Source of the DNA: Gammaproteobacteria bacterium
GTDB lineage: Bacteria > Pseudomonadota > Gammaproteobacteria > Burkholderiales > Burkholderiaceae_C
Assembly (NCBI GenBank): GCA_018815325.1
Contig: JAHIYE010000013.1
Coordinates: 203,704-267,703, forward strand
DNA length: 64,000 bases
Direction of reading: 5' to 3'
Shown: one piece after another, positions 8,859 through 17,263 of the stretch
Position numbering within the stretch: the first letter of the stretch is position 1
Layout of the letters: each line of letters opens with the position of its first letter
Translations under genes and position numbers: made by a program
The notes under the pieces: generated by a model
Told to the model about the DNA's origin: nothing
Database searches by the model: none
Seen by the model: only the letters and a program-made list of their open reading frames with translations

Positions 8859-11111
8859 TCAGTCGGCCTTGGCCTTGAGCAGCCGCAGGCCATTGAAGAC
8901 CACCAGTAAGCTGGCCCCCATGTCGGCGAACACCGCCATCCACATCGTGGCGGTCCCGAAGACGGCCAGCACGAGAAAAACACTCTTGATGCCCAGGGCC
9001 AAAGTGATGTTCTGCCAGAGCACGGCGTGGGTACGTTTAGACAGTCTTACTGTCTCGGCAACTCGCTGCAGATCGTCGTTCATGATCACCACGTCGGCGG
9101 CCTCCATGGCCGTGTCGGTGCCCGCTGCGCCCATGGCAAAGCCGATATCTGCCTGCGCCAGCGCCGGTGCGTCATTGATGCCGTCACCGGTCATTCCGGT
9201 TGCGCCATAGCGATGCTGCATTTCCTTGATGGCGTCGAGCTTCGACTCCGGCAGCATGTCGCCGTGCGCTTCATCGATACCCGCTTGAGCCGCAATGGCC
9301 TTGGCGGTGGCCGTGTTGTCTCCGGTAAGCATCACTGAAGTGACCCCCAGAGCCTGAAGATCAGCGATGGCCTGCTTTGACGTTTCGCGGATCGTATCCG
9401 CGACCGCAAAGAAGGCGAGGACGCGACTTTCGTCAGCCAGGAGGGTCACAGTCCGACCCTGCCGCTCATGCTTGGCCAGCTCCGCCTCAAGATCGGTGCC
9501 ACACAGGCCGCGCTCATGGATGAGCCGGTGATTGCCCAGGATCAAACGCTGGCCGTTGGCGCCGCCCTCCACGCCACGTCCTGGCAGGGCCTTGAAGTCT
9601 TGCATGGCCGTACCTTCAATTCCCAAGCCGCCCACAATGGCCTTCGACACGGGATGGTCTGAGCGGGACGCCAGGCCCGCCGCCAATTGCTTAGTGGCTG
9701 TCTCATCAGCATTGCCCCAAACACGCCAGTCCACCAGCTTGGGCTTGCCTTCGGTGATGGTTCCCGTTTTGTCCAAAGCGACTGCCTTCAGGAGGCGGGC
9801 GTCCTCAAGATAGGTGCCGCCTTTGATCAGGATGCCTCGGCGAGCAGCGGCGGACAAGCCGCTTACCACCGTGACCGGCGTCGAAATGACCAGGGCGCAC
9901 GGGCAGGCAATCACGAGTAGCACCAAAGCCTTGTACAGGGCATCCATCCACGTCAGGCCCATCAGAAATGGCGTGAGAACAGCCACCGCGATGGCGATGG
10001 CAAATACGGCCGGGGTGTAGATGGCTGCAAAGCGGTCCACGAAGCGCTGAGTCGGCGCACGAGTCCCCTGGGCCTGTTCCACGGCATGGATGATGCGAGC
10101 GAGCGTTGTGTTGCCCGCCGCAGCCGTAACACGGATCTCGAGCTCGCCCGTTTCATTGATGGTGGCGGCAAACACTGGATCGCCGGGCGCCTTGTCAACA
10201 GGAATGCTTTCGCCGGTAATTGGGGCTTGATTGATTGCTCCGTTACCCTTGGTGACGATGCCGTCGAGTGGCACGCGCTCCCCGGGCTTGATGCGCACTG
10301 TTGCATCCAATGGCACAGATGCCACTGGCGTCAGAATCCAGGAGCCGTCTGGTGCGAGCATTAACGCTACTTCCGGGGCTATATCCAGCAGGCCTTTGAT
10401 AGCGTTTCGCGCGCGGTCTACGGCCTTAGCCTCGATCAGTTCCGCAATCGCATACAAGGCCATCACCATGGCGGCTTCTGGCCATTGACCGATCAAAAAT
10501 GCACCCGTGACGGCAACCGCCATCAAGGCATTGATGTTGAGCTTGCCCCGAATCAAGGCTGCCATGCCTTTTTTGTATGTATCGAGTCCTGCCAACCAGA
10601 TCGCCAGCGCGGCCACCACCATGCCGGCAAGCTTCCAGACGGTTTCTTCCGGGGCGAAGAATGAAAGGGCTTCGGCTCCGGTGGCCAGCAGCAGTGCTGC
10701 GACCAAGCGTGAAATGCCGCCACTGAAGCCATGATCGGTGTCATTCACCCCGTGGTCGTGACCGAGCCCCTCATGACCATCTTCCAAAGTATCAACTCCA
10801 GTTGGAACCGGCTTTGGATCGAACCCTGCTTTACGAATGGCAGCCAGGGCAATTGGATAGGCTTCCTCCGTCGCATCAATCCGGAGTGTCCGGGCGCCCA
10901 GTTGGAAACCCAAAGTGCGAATACCTGAAATCGACTCCAGGGCTCGGCGGATTTCGGATTCCTCGGCGCTGCAATCCATGGTCGCGATCCGGAAAATCTG
11001 CCCTCCCACGCCCGGAGGTGCTGCGGCGGCCTTTGAAGTCAGTACGGGTGTACAACAGGCCGTCGATCCGCAGGTCTTATCCTCGGACAAAAGTATATTT
11101 TGAGTTTTCAT
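8859..11111 (-). CDS. pbrA: Pb/Cd/Zn-exporting P1B-type ATPase (PbrA/CadA)
   Basis: Heavy-metal translocating ATPase, 750 residues. A Cys-containing N-terminal tail (C14, C19, C20) precedes a heavy-metal-associated domain with the variant motif MDCSAEE (C47) instead of the usual GMTCxxC. A His/Asp-rich linker follows (DGHEGLGHDHG). The ATPase core shows the CPC transport motif in the sixth helix (IACPCALVIS), the phosphorylation site DKTGT, and GDGINDAPAL. It exports soft divalent cations from the cytoplasm. The first gene of a leftward operon with pbrB, it is divergent from the MerR regulator. The ATG at 11111 has no ribosome site and lies immediately beyond the predicted promoter (see findings). 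Confidence 0.92.
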   Translation of the reverse strand: MKTQNILLSEDKTCGSTACCTPVLTSKAAAAPPGVGGQIFRIATMDCSAEESEIRRALESISGIRTLGFQLGARTLRIDATEEAYPIALAAIRKAGFDPKPVPTGVDTLEDGHEGLGHDHGVNDTDHGFSGGISRLVAALLLATGAEALSFFAPEETVWKLAGMVVAALAIWLAGLDTYKKGMAALIRGKLNINALMAVAVTGAFLIGQWPEAAMVMALYAIAELIEAKAVDRARNAIKGLLDIAPEVALMLAPDGSWILTPVASVPLDATVRIKPGERVPLDGIVTKGNGAINQAPITGESIPVDKAPGDPVFAATINETGELEIRVTAAAGNTTLARIIHAVEQAQGTRAPTQRFVDRFAAIYTPAVFAIAIAVAVLTPFLMGLTWMDALYKALVLLVIACPCALVISTPVTVVSGLSAAARRGILIKGGTYLEDARLLKAVALDKTGTITEGKPKLVDWRVWGNADETATKQLAAGLASRSDHPVSKAIVGGLGIEGTAMQDFKALPGRGVEGGANGQRLILGNHRLIHERGLCGTDLEAELAKHERQGRTVTLLADESRVLAFFAVADTIRETSKQAIADLQALGVTSVMLTGDNTATAKAIAAQAGIDEAHGDMLPESKLDAIKEMQHRYGATGMTGDGINDAPALAQADIGFAMGAAGTDTAMEAADVVIMNDDLQRVAETVRLSKRTHAVLWQNITLALGIKSVFLVLAVFGTATMWMAVFADMGASLLVVFNGLRLLKAKAD

Positions 11112-11117
11112 GGCTTA

Positions 11118-11148
11118 ATTGGAAACCTTGTAGCGACCTTAAAGTCAA
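11118..11148 (-). promoter_or_regulatory. MerR-type pbrA promoter with operator dyad
   Basis: On the minus strand a -35 TTGACT (11148-11143) is followed about 19 bases on by a weak -10 TCCAAT (11123-11118). The spacer holds the imperfect dyad ACTTTAAGGTCGCTACAAGGT (11145-11125), which resembles the operators of ZntR/CadR/PbrR promoters. The over-long spacer with a dyad inside it is the hallmark of MerR-family activation by DNA untwisting. Confidence 0.65.
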
Positions 11149-11225
11149 GCTGACCGGAATGTTCCCCTCCGAGCGGGTAGGTCTTATGTCTAGCTATAAC
11201 TGGTTAAAGTTTGGAAGGAGTAAGT

Positions 11226-11696
11226 ATGAAAATCGGAGAACTCGCCAAGACTGCCCAAACTCAGAGCGAAACCATTCGCTACTATGAGCGTGAGGGCCTC
11301 CTGCCCAAGGCTGAACGTAATACTGCGAATTACCGCGTTTACAGTGAGTGTCACATTCAGCGGTTGGCCTTCATTCGCCATTGCCGGTCTCTGGACATGA
11401 CCTTGGGTGAAATTCGCACCTTGCTGCATTTCAAGGACGCTCCGGAAGAAAACTGCGCCGAGGTCAACGATCTTCTTGACGAGCATATCGGGCATGTGGC
11501 CACCCGTATCCGGGAACTCAAGGCACTGGAAAAGGAGTTGAAGTCGCTACGTGAACAGTGTGTCAGCGGCCAGGCTGCCGGCTGCGGAATTCTCATTGGG
11601 TTGCAAAGGGCGGCCCAAACAACAGGTCGCGTCTCTTCAAAAGGAGGTCATCGGGGTCACGTCCACGGCACACATCAGCAAATCGGCACCCGTTGA
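11226..11696 (+). CDS. pbrR: MerR-family Pb/Cd-responsive regulator (PbrR/CadR)
   Basis: Dimeric DNA-binding metal sensor, 156 residues. The N-terminal winged helix-turn-helix contains KIGELAKTAQTQSETIRYYE; a long dimerisation helix follows at about 82-112. The metal-site cysteines C77, C112 and C120 match the CadR/PbrR pattern, while position 14, Cys in Cupriavidus PbrR, is Ser here. The C-terminus is His-rich (HRGHVHGTH), as in CadR. The ATG at 11226 is chosen because AAGGAG lies at 11215-11220; an upstream TTG at 11211 would overlap that site. It is divergent from pbrA and should activate it when metal binds. Sequence alone does not separate Cd from Pb specificity. Confidence 0.9.
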   Translation: MKIGELAKTAQTQSETIRYYEREGLLPKAERNTANYRVYSECHIQRLAFIRHCRSLDMTLGEIRTLLHFKDAPEENCAEVNDLLDEHIGHVATRIRELKALEKELKSLREQCVSGQAAGCGILIGLQRAAQTTGRVSSKGGHRGHVHGTHQQIGTR

Positions 11697-11869
11697 GCCA
11701 CAGGAAATATTCGAAAAGTGGGCTGCTGAAGTGGGGGTTGGATTTTCCTGTCCAGGCATGGCTTTCCTAGTGGGAGTTCAGTTTATCCCGCGCTGGTACT
11801 TGGCGGACTCGCCCTTAAAATCCTGGCCAGTTCGGGCGGAACTGCTGCTGTAGAGGGGTTATGCGCGGG

Positions 11870-11994
11870 TGGCCATGTATACACATTTTCCCGCCGATGA
11901 GATGGCTGGTGGGCTGGTGGGTGCCTGTTTCACGATACTCACGATCAATGCAGATAAACATGCGCTGATGAAGAGGTTCCACAAACCAGCGATT
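11870..11994 (+). pseudogene. Fragment of an SRAP (YedK/HMCES-like) gene
   Basis: A short plus-strand stretch encodes ACFTILTINADKHALMKRF followed by HKPAIEKLM. This matches the segment of SOS-response-associated peptidase family proteins that contains the FTILT-NAD and RFHKP motifs. Nothing before or after completes the protein, and the catalytic Cys2 start and the downstream domain are missing. Homology stops close to where the IS30 fragment begins on the other strand. Confidence 0.5.
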
Positions 11995-12087
11995 GAGAAG
12001 CTGATGCAGCGTAGCGCCTTGTTTCCAGCGCTCCCACATCAACGCTTTTTGGCTATCTGAATAGTAAATCCGTGGTCGCGGTTTCAT
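11995..12087 (-). pseudogene. IS30-family transposase N-terminal remnant
   Basis: From an ATG at 12087, about 31 codons (MKPRPRIYYSDSQKALMWER and beyond, to LHQ) match the N-terminus of IS30-type transposases. The homology then ends abruptly; the frame stays open to 11815 with unrelated sequence. The catalytic DDE domain is absent, so only the 5' tip of an element survives. Confidence 0.6.
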
Positions 12088-12253
12088 CTGCAACACTCTC
12101 TCCGTCTATGGGACAGTTAGTATGTTGCATCAACCGGTTAAATTCGTATCCCAAAGCAGACATCCACTACTTGAGAAAACAGACATTCAACGCCTGCGTT
12201 CTCGAGCAGCGAAGATGGTGTGTCAGTTTTACCAAACTGAGTGTCCGATGCCT

Positions 12254-13426
12254 TCATCGTAATTTGGTGACCGACAGCCCTGTTGCTGATGTGGGAACAG
12301 TCAAGACTGGATGCAGCAGCGAGGGTGCGGTGCGTTGTGACATCCATACAGCCAGCAGTATCACAGCAGCGAACATCAGTACGGGTAAAACGGCCAGGCT
12401 CCAGGCCATACGGCGGCGGGCCTGATCAGATGCCGCAGCGCTGGCAGAGTTTCTACCTTTGATTGGCGAAGCGAATCCCTGCTGACGCCGCAGATCCAGT
12501 TTGGATTCCGCTTTCCCCCAAAGCCTGACAAGAAACAAAACGGCCAGCAAACCCATCATGCTGGCGGGTATCCACAAGATGAGGCCACCAAGTAACTCGT
12601 CGACCAGTGGCTCCATCCCCCACCAGCGGCCAAGCCGATCGTAGGCCACATATAAAACCGTGGTTTTCAGGGTAGTCAAAGCACCGACGGGAATATTGGC
12701 AAAAATTGAGCTGCCCAGCATGATTAGCCGGCTGCTAAAGGGAATGCCCCAAGGGGAAGGACGCGGATCAAAAACACACCCGAAAAAAAGCATGCCCGAC
12801 AACAGCATGGTCATGTGCATCAAGTAATGTAGGGGCGCGCTGAGCAAAGCAGCATCGTGATAAGCCGGGAACTGCCAAGCGTACAGGCTACCGATATAAA
12901 GCAGCGTGCAGACGACGGGCCGAGCTAAAAAACGGAAGGCGCTGCGAACACCGCCATGAGTCATAACCGGCACCAGGACGCTGCGGCGCAGTACGCCCGG
13001 CATACCGGCTATCAGCGGTCCAGCGGGTACCGCCAACATCAGCAGCAGGGGTGCAACGCCACGCAAAAGCAGGTGCTGCAGTTGATGCACATAAAAAACA
13101 TGCTCGGCCACCAGATCCAGCGGCGTTTGTAACGCCAGAAAAATGGCAGTCAGGCCTGCGTAAAACGCCCAATACTGGCCACGGGTAGTGACGACACCTT
13201 TGGCCTGAAGATGCCGTGTACCGCGCACAAAAAACACCAGCGACAGCAACAAGACAATGAGCAGCTCCGGATTTATCGGCCACTGAGTCAGCAAGGATTG
13301 GCCCGCCTGTTCGTCACCGTGCGCCTGGGCGCTGCTGATTGCGAGAATAAACCACGGCAAAACCATGACATGGGCGCGAAGTCCTGTCTGGTGTCTGCTA
13401 AAACCAGATGACCGTCCAGCATCCAT
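12254..13426 (-). CDS. ctaG: CtaG/Cox11-replacement (caa3_CtaG family) membrane protein
   Basis: Polytopic membrane protein of the caa3-type CtaG family, about 390 residues with roughly seven helices plus an added C-terminal helix. A hydrophobic N-terminus ending AQAHG looks like a signal segment. Conserved blocks include HQLQHLLLRGVAPLLL, QFPAYHDAALLSAPLHYLMH and PLVDELLGGLILWIPASM. The family helps insert copper into cytochrome oxidase or moves copper across the membrane. The start at 13426 is preferred because AGGAGGGGAAGG lies just upstream; an ATG at 13462 that overlaps the dsbD stop is the alternative. It is the last gene of the copper/thiol locus. Confidence 0.85.
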   Translation of the reverse strand: MDAGRSSGFSRHQTGLRAHVMVLPWFILAISSAQAHGDEQAGQSLLTQWPINPELLIVLLLSLVFFVRGTRHLQAKGVVTTRGQYWAFYAGLTAIFLALQTPLDLVAEHVFYVHQLQHLLLRGVAPLLLMLAVPAGPLIAGMPGVLRRSVLVPVMTHGGVRSAFRFLARPVVCTLLYIGSLYAWQFPAYHDAALLSAPLHYLMHMTMLLSGMLFFGCVFDPRPSPWGIPFSSRLIMLGSSIFANIPVGALTTLKTTVLYVAYDRLGRWWGMEPLVDELLGGLILWIPASMMGLLAVLFLVRLWGKAESKLDLRRQQGFASPIKGRNSASAAASDQARRRMAWSLAVLPVLMFAAVILLAVWMSQRTAPSLLHPVLTVPTSATGLSVTKLR

Positions 13427-13458
13427 CGCGCCTTCCCCTCCTATCTTCCTCAGTTTGA

Positions 13459-15477
13459 TCATTGAACTGATTTTTCGGTGTTGAGCCATGCTTGGTTTTT
13501 TGCCTGGACGACCGGTGAAGCAAATGCCTGATCCAGGGATATGAGGAATTTTTCAGAAGACTCGTAGCCAATGACCCGGTAGCTCAGTTCTTGGCCCGTT
13601 TTATCAAAGAAAATAATTCCAGGTGGTCCAAACAATGCGAATCGGCGCAGCAAAGCTTGATCATCCGCGTTGTTTGCTGTCACATCGGCGCGAAGCAATA
13701 GCACATCTTGCAAACGTGCCTGAACACGTGAGTCGCTGAAGGTGAACTGATCCATTTCCTTGCAAGAAACACACCATTCGGCCCAAAAGTCCAACATCAC
13801 ACTGCGACCACCCGCGCGCCTCAATTGCTGCTCCAGATCAGTCACACTAGTTACTGGATTGAAAACCATTTCCCGATCTTCGGCCCGGGCGCCACCCCTG
13901 AGTCCGGCCAAGGGTTGCAGTATCTCCCGGTGACCCGACAGGGCGCCGACCAACAGAGATATGCCCAGCAACAGGGCGAGCACGCCGACACCCTTGAATA
14001 ACCGCCGGTATCCGGGCACATCAGTCGCCAATGGATCAAGTGCATGCAAGTACACAGCCGGGATGATCAGCAATATGGCCCACAAAAATTGTTGTACAAC
14101 CACTGGAACAACCGGCACGATGGTGTAAACCGCTACGGCCAACATGCCTACGCCGAAGACGCGTTTTATGGTGACCATCCATGCCCCGGCCTTGGGCAGC
14201 AGGGTTCCGGCTGTGGCGCCAACAAGTAGCAGCGGTACTCCCATGCCTATGGCCATTGCAAATAATGCGGTTCCGCCGAAAACGACATCACGTGTTTGAC
14301 CTATGTACAACAGGGCCCCCGCCAGCGGCGCTGCAACGCATGGCCCAACGATGATGGCAGACAGCACACCCATGAGAAACGCACCGATGACTTTGCCGCC
14401 TTTGATCCCCCGTCCAGCGACAGACAAGCGGTTTTGCAGCACCACTGGCAATTGCAGCTCGTACATACCGAACATGGAGAGGGACAGCATCACAAAGATA
14501 CTGGCAAAGCCGCCCAATACCCACGGATTTTGCAGATAAGCCGAAATCAAGGTGCCAGCCAGCCCAGCTGCAACACCTGCCAGCGCATACGTAAAAGCCA
14601 TCGCCAAAACGTAAACCGCAGACAGCGCAAACGCACTGCGTCGCGTCAGTTGCTGACCTTGACCAACAATGATGCCGGACAGTATGGGGATCATGGGTAG
14701 CATGCAGGGCGTAAACGCCAGCAACACGCCGAATCCAAAAAAAGCAGCCACCAAGGCCCAACGGTTAGTTCCCGCAAAGAGCTCCCGTACACGGTGTTCA
14801 TCAGAACCGCTCCCGGCCCCTTTTTCTGTTCGGGTGGCAGGCGGGTCCTTGGCCGCAGAATCTGGCGATGAAATACCAGTCAGTGCAATGGTGAAATCTT
14901 TTTCGATGGGCGGATAACAGACGCCCAGTGGTTCATTACAACCCTGGTAGGTAGCACGCAGTTGGACTAGTTTGGCTTGATCGCTCTCGTGCTTCAGGGA
15001 GAGTGTTGCCTGAAAAGGCTTGTGATAGACCACCACAGTTCCAAAGGTGGGGTCGGCTTTCGGCTCGCCCTCAGGAAAAGATACACCGCTGATTACAACT
15101 GTTGATGGTTCAACAATTTTGAAACTGATCCGATCCCGATAAAGGTAGTACTGGTGGGCGGGCGTCAAGTCTGCGACAAGCGTGGTAGGACCTTGTGCCC
15201 GCATTGTCATTTTGAAGGCTAGTTCAGGGGGCAGCAACTCCTGCTCCGAGGGTGAGCTTCCTAGCCATTTTCGGATTGAATTGAGTGGTCCCGATGTAAC
15301 ATTGGATTGTGGTGCCGAGTCCTGCGCGCCAACATCACCTTGAGCATAGGCGGTTGCGGCGACAGCCACAAGCAGAGCGGCAAAAATACGCAGCGTCTGT
15401 GACCATGACCACGTCTGCCCGCTGATTTTCGCGGGATATTTTTTGACACGCAATAACGTACTAAGTTTGTCGTACAT
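13459..15477 (-). CDS. dsbD: Protein-disulfide reductase DsbD
   Basis: Transmembrane electron carrier that brings cytoplasmic reducing power to periplasmic thioredoxin-like proteins, 672 residues. After an N-terminal hydrophobic segment (27-45) comes the periplasmic alpha domain, with its cysteines in GCNEPLGVCYPP. An eight-helix domain carries FTPCMLPMIPILSG and VGPCVAAPLAG, and the C-terminal thioredoxin domain has WCVSC (C569, C572). All three redox pairs are present. It lies three bases behind the multicopper oxidase and overlaps the possible upstream ctaG start. In this setting it probably keeps the Sco1 and TlpA cysteines reduced for copper loading. Confidence 0.92.
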   Translation of the reverse strand: MYDKLSTLLRVKKYPAKISGQTWSWSQTLRIFAALLVAVAATAYAQGDVGAQDSAPQSNVTSGPLNSIRKWLGSSPSEQELLPPELAFKMTMRAQGPTTLVADLTPAHQYYLYRDRISFKIVEPSTVVISGVSFPEGEPKADPTFGTVVVYHKPFQATLSLKHESDQAKLVQLRATYQGCNEPLGVCYPPIEKDFTIALTGISSPDSAAKDPPATRTEKGAGSGSDEHRVRELFAGTNRWALVAAFFGFGVLLAFTPCMLPMIPILSGIIVGQGQQLTRRSAFALSAVYVLAMAFTYALAGVAAGLAGTLISAYLQNPWVLGGFASIFVMLSLSMFGMYELQLPVVLQNRLSVAGRGIKGGKVIGAFLMGVLSAIIVGPCVAAPLAGALLYIGQTRDVVFGGTALFAMAIGMGVPLLLVGATAGTLLPKAGAWMVTIKRVFGVGMLAVAVYTIVPVVPVVVQQFLWAILLIIPAVYLHALDPLATDVPGYRRLFKGVGVLALLLGISLLVGALSGHREILQPLAGLRGGARAEDREMVFNPVTSVTDLEQQLRRAGGRSVMLDFWAEWCVSCKEMDQFTFSDSRVQARLQDVLLLRADVTANNADDQALLRRFALFGPPGIIFFDKTGQELSYRVIGYESSEKFLISLDQAFASPVVQAKNQAWLNTEKSVQ

Positions 15478-15480
15478 ACC

Positions 15481-17058
15481 TCAAGCATTCACCCGGTAGT
15501 TGCGCATCATGCCGGCGTCTTCGTGCTCCAGCATGTGGCAGTGGTAGAGAAAAAGCCCGGTGTAATCGGAAAACCCCAGCAATAGGCGGACCCGTTCACC
15601 GGGCATGACCAGCACAGTGTCTTTCCAGCCCTGGTCGACCAGTCCGTCTTTCACCGAGTCGTATTCCCCGGCATGCTGACCGGACACCGAGCGCTGGACG
15701 ACCCGGAATTGCAAGCCGTGTACATGGATGGAATGCGCCATCACCATGCCCATCATGGCGCTGCGCCCCTCGTTGCGAAACTCCCAGAGCTCGTGGCTGC
15801 CCAGCTTGACGGTCTCCAGTGCACTGGCACCCAACATGTCAAAGCTCTCGCCGTTGATGCCCCAGGTCATCCTGCCCATGGTCAGCTCGAATACCTTGGG
15901 TTGGTCCGAATTGACAGCGATGCTGGTTTTCGGCGCAGGCAACACTGACAAGTGTTTCGGTAGGCTCGCATGGATTCTGGTACCGCCCTGTACCTGAAAG
16001 CGGTGCAACACAAAGGCTGCGCCATCCGGCAGGGCGCCGCCGCCAGACATCATTCCGCTGGCCATGCCGCCGTCAAAAGCCAGGCTTTGCAGCGCCAGCT
16101 CGGTGCCCACCTTCCACTGGCCAAAGTCCACCCACAGATCAATACGTTCAGCGGGCGCCAGTAGGATGTAGTCGCGTTGAAGCGGCTCGGCCAGCAAGCC
16201 GCCATCGGTGCCTATTACGGTGAGTGGCGAGCCATCGCTCCAGGCCAATTTGTAGCGGCGGGTATTGGAGGCATTAAGCAAGCGCAGGCGGTAGGCACGG
16301 CGCGCTACGTCCAGGCTGGCCTGGGGTTTGCCGTTGACCAGAATTTCATCACCAAACACACCCATCATTCGGGCCATCATGCTGCCCATGCCGCCGCCCA
16401 TCATGCCGCGGTTTTGCGCCGGAGAACCGGCGCTGGGTGCGCCCAGATAAACAAACTGGTTGTTGTCATCAAAACTGCGGTCCTGCAACACCAGTGGCAG
16501 GTCTTGTGCACCGCGGGGTAACTCCAGCGCGGCTTCCTCGTCGTCGCTGATCAGGAACAGCCCCGCGAGCCCGGCGTAAACCTGTTTGCCAGTGCGGCCA
16601 TGCGGATGCGGGTGAAACCAATAGCTGCCGGCGCGGTTGTCCACGGTGAATTGGTAGTGATAACGTTCACCGGGCGCAATCGCGAAACGCGGATGGCCGT
16701 CCATGGCCTCGGGCACATGCAGGCCGTGCCAGTGGATGATGGTGGACTCGGGCAGGCCGTTGATCAGATCAATACGCAGGCGTTGACCGCGCCGGACCCG
16801 GATCACCGGAATACGGAGTTGACCGACCGAATTGTCGAGTGCGGAGGCCTCGCCGCGCAGCAACTTGCCCTGGTAACGCCAGACCCGGGTTTTGGCACCC
16901 GGTCGAATCGCGACCTCGTCTGCCAGCGCATGCAGTTCTATGTGTACATCAACATCGCCATCGGTGCCGGCCATTGCCGTCAAGGGAGGCAGTCCAATAG
17001 CGGCAACCGCTGCAGCACTGGCGGATCCGAATAACAGGTGACGACGCTGTGGGTTCAT
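15481..17058 (-). CDS. Multicopper oxidase (CueO/CopA-like)
   Basis: Periplasmic three-domain copper oxidase, 525 residues. A twin-arginine signal (PQRRHLLFG, residues 3-11) indicates folded export. Copper ligands are present: HWHG (H109, H111), HPHPHG (H149, H151), HSIHVHG near 444, and HCHMLEHEDAGM with H506, C507, H508, H512 and axial M517. Met-rich segments (GMMGGGMGSMMARMM and GGMASGMMSGGG) resemble the Cu(I)-binding insertions of CueO and CopA. It probably oxidises Cu(I) to Cu(II). It lies between the tiny membrane peptide and dsbD in one transcription unit. Confidence 0.92.
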   Translation of the reverse strand: MNPQRRHLLFGSASAAAVAAIGLPPLTAMAGTDGDVDVHIELHALADEVAIRPGAKTRVWRYQGKLLRGEASALDNSVGQLRIPVIRVRRGQRLRIDLINGLPESTIIHWHGLHVPEAMDGHPRFAIAPGERYHYQFTVDNRAGSYWFHPHPHGRTGKQVYAGLAGLFLISDDEEAALELPRGAQDLPLVLQDRSFDDNNQFVYLGAPSAGSPAQNRGMMGGGMGSMMARMMGVFGDEILVNGKPQASLDVARRAYRLRLLNASNTRRYKLAWSDGSPLTVIGTDGGLLAEPLQRDYILLAPAERIDLWVDFGQWKVGTELALQSLAFDGGMASGMMSGGGALPDGAAFVLHRFQVQGGTRIHASLPKHLSVLPAPKTSIAVNSDQPKVFELTMGRMTWGINGESFDMLGASALETVKLGSHELWEFRNEGRSAMMGMVMAHSIHVHGLQFRVVQRSVSGQHAGEYDSVKDGLVDQGWKDTVLVMPGERVRLLLGFSDYTGLFLYHCHMLEHEDAGMMRNYRVNA

Positions 17059-17107
17059 GGTTTGGAGCTCCTGAAGTACGGCATGGCTGGCATTGCCCTG
17101 CCTGGAA

Positions 17108-17263
17108 TTACATGCGGCTCATCATGGTGCCGCTCATCACGCTGCTGTGCATCAGGCCCATGCCAATGGCACACAGCACGGCGACAACGCCGATGACTGC
17201 GAATACGATGACGACGACTTTGAGGGGGGTAATTGTTGTTGAGTTACTCAAGGGTTTCTCCAT
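17108..17263 (-). CDS. 51-residue Met-rich single-pass membrane peptide
   Basis: A short reading frame from ATG 17263 overlaps the end of the beta-propeller gene and ends 49 bases before the oxidase. Alternatively it starts at TTG 17251 within the TTGAGTAA overlap, preceded by GGAG. Residues about 15-35 form one hydrophobic helix (VVVIVFAVIGVVAVLCAIG). The tail is Met/His/Ser-rich with eight Met in the last 21 residues (GMGLMHSSVMSGTMMSRM). The frame and its place between two copper genes suggest a real gene, perhaps a Cu(I)-binding membrane peptide. No family is recognised. Confidence 0.6.
   Translation of the reverse strand: MEKPLSNSTTITPLKVVVIVFAVIGVVAVLCAIGMGLMHSSVMSGTMMSRM

Larger units (their letters stand above)
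11697..12253. other. Scar region with gene and IS fragments
   Basis: Between pbrR and the copper/thiol locus there is no intact gene. Apart from the SRAP and IS30 pieces, the sequence gives no recognisable protein in any frame. It is probably a rearrangement joint between two resistance modules. Confidence 0.5.
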
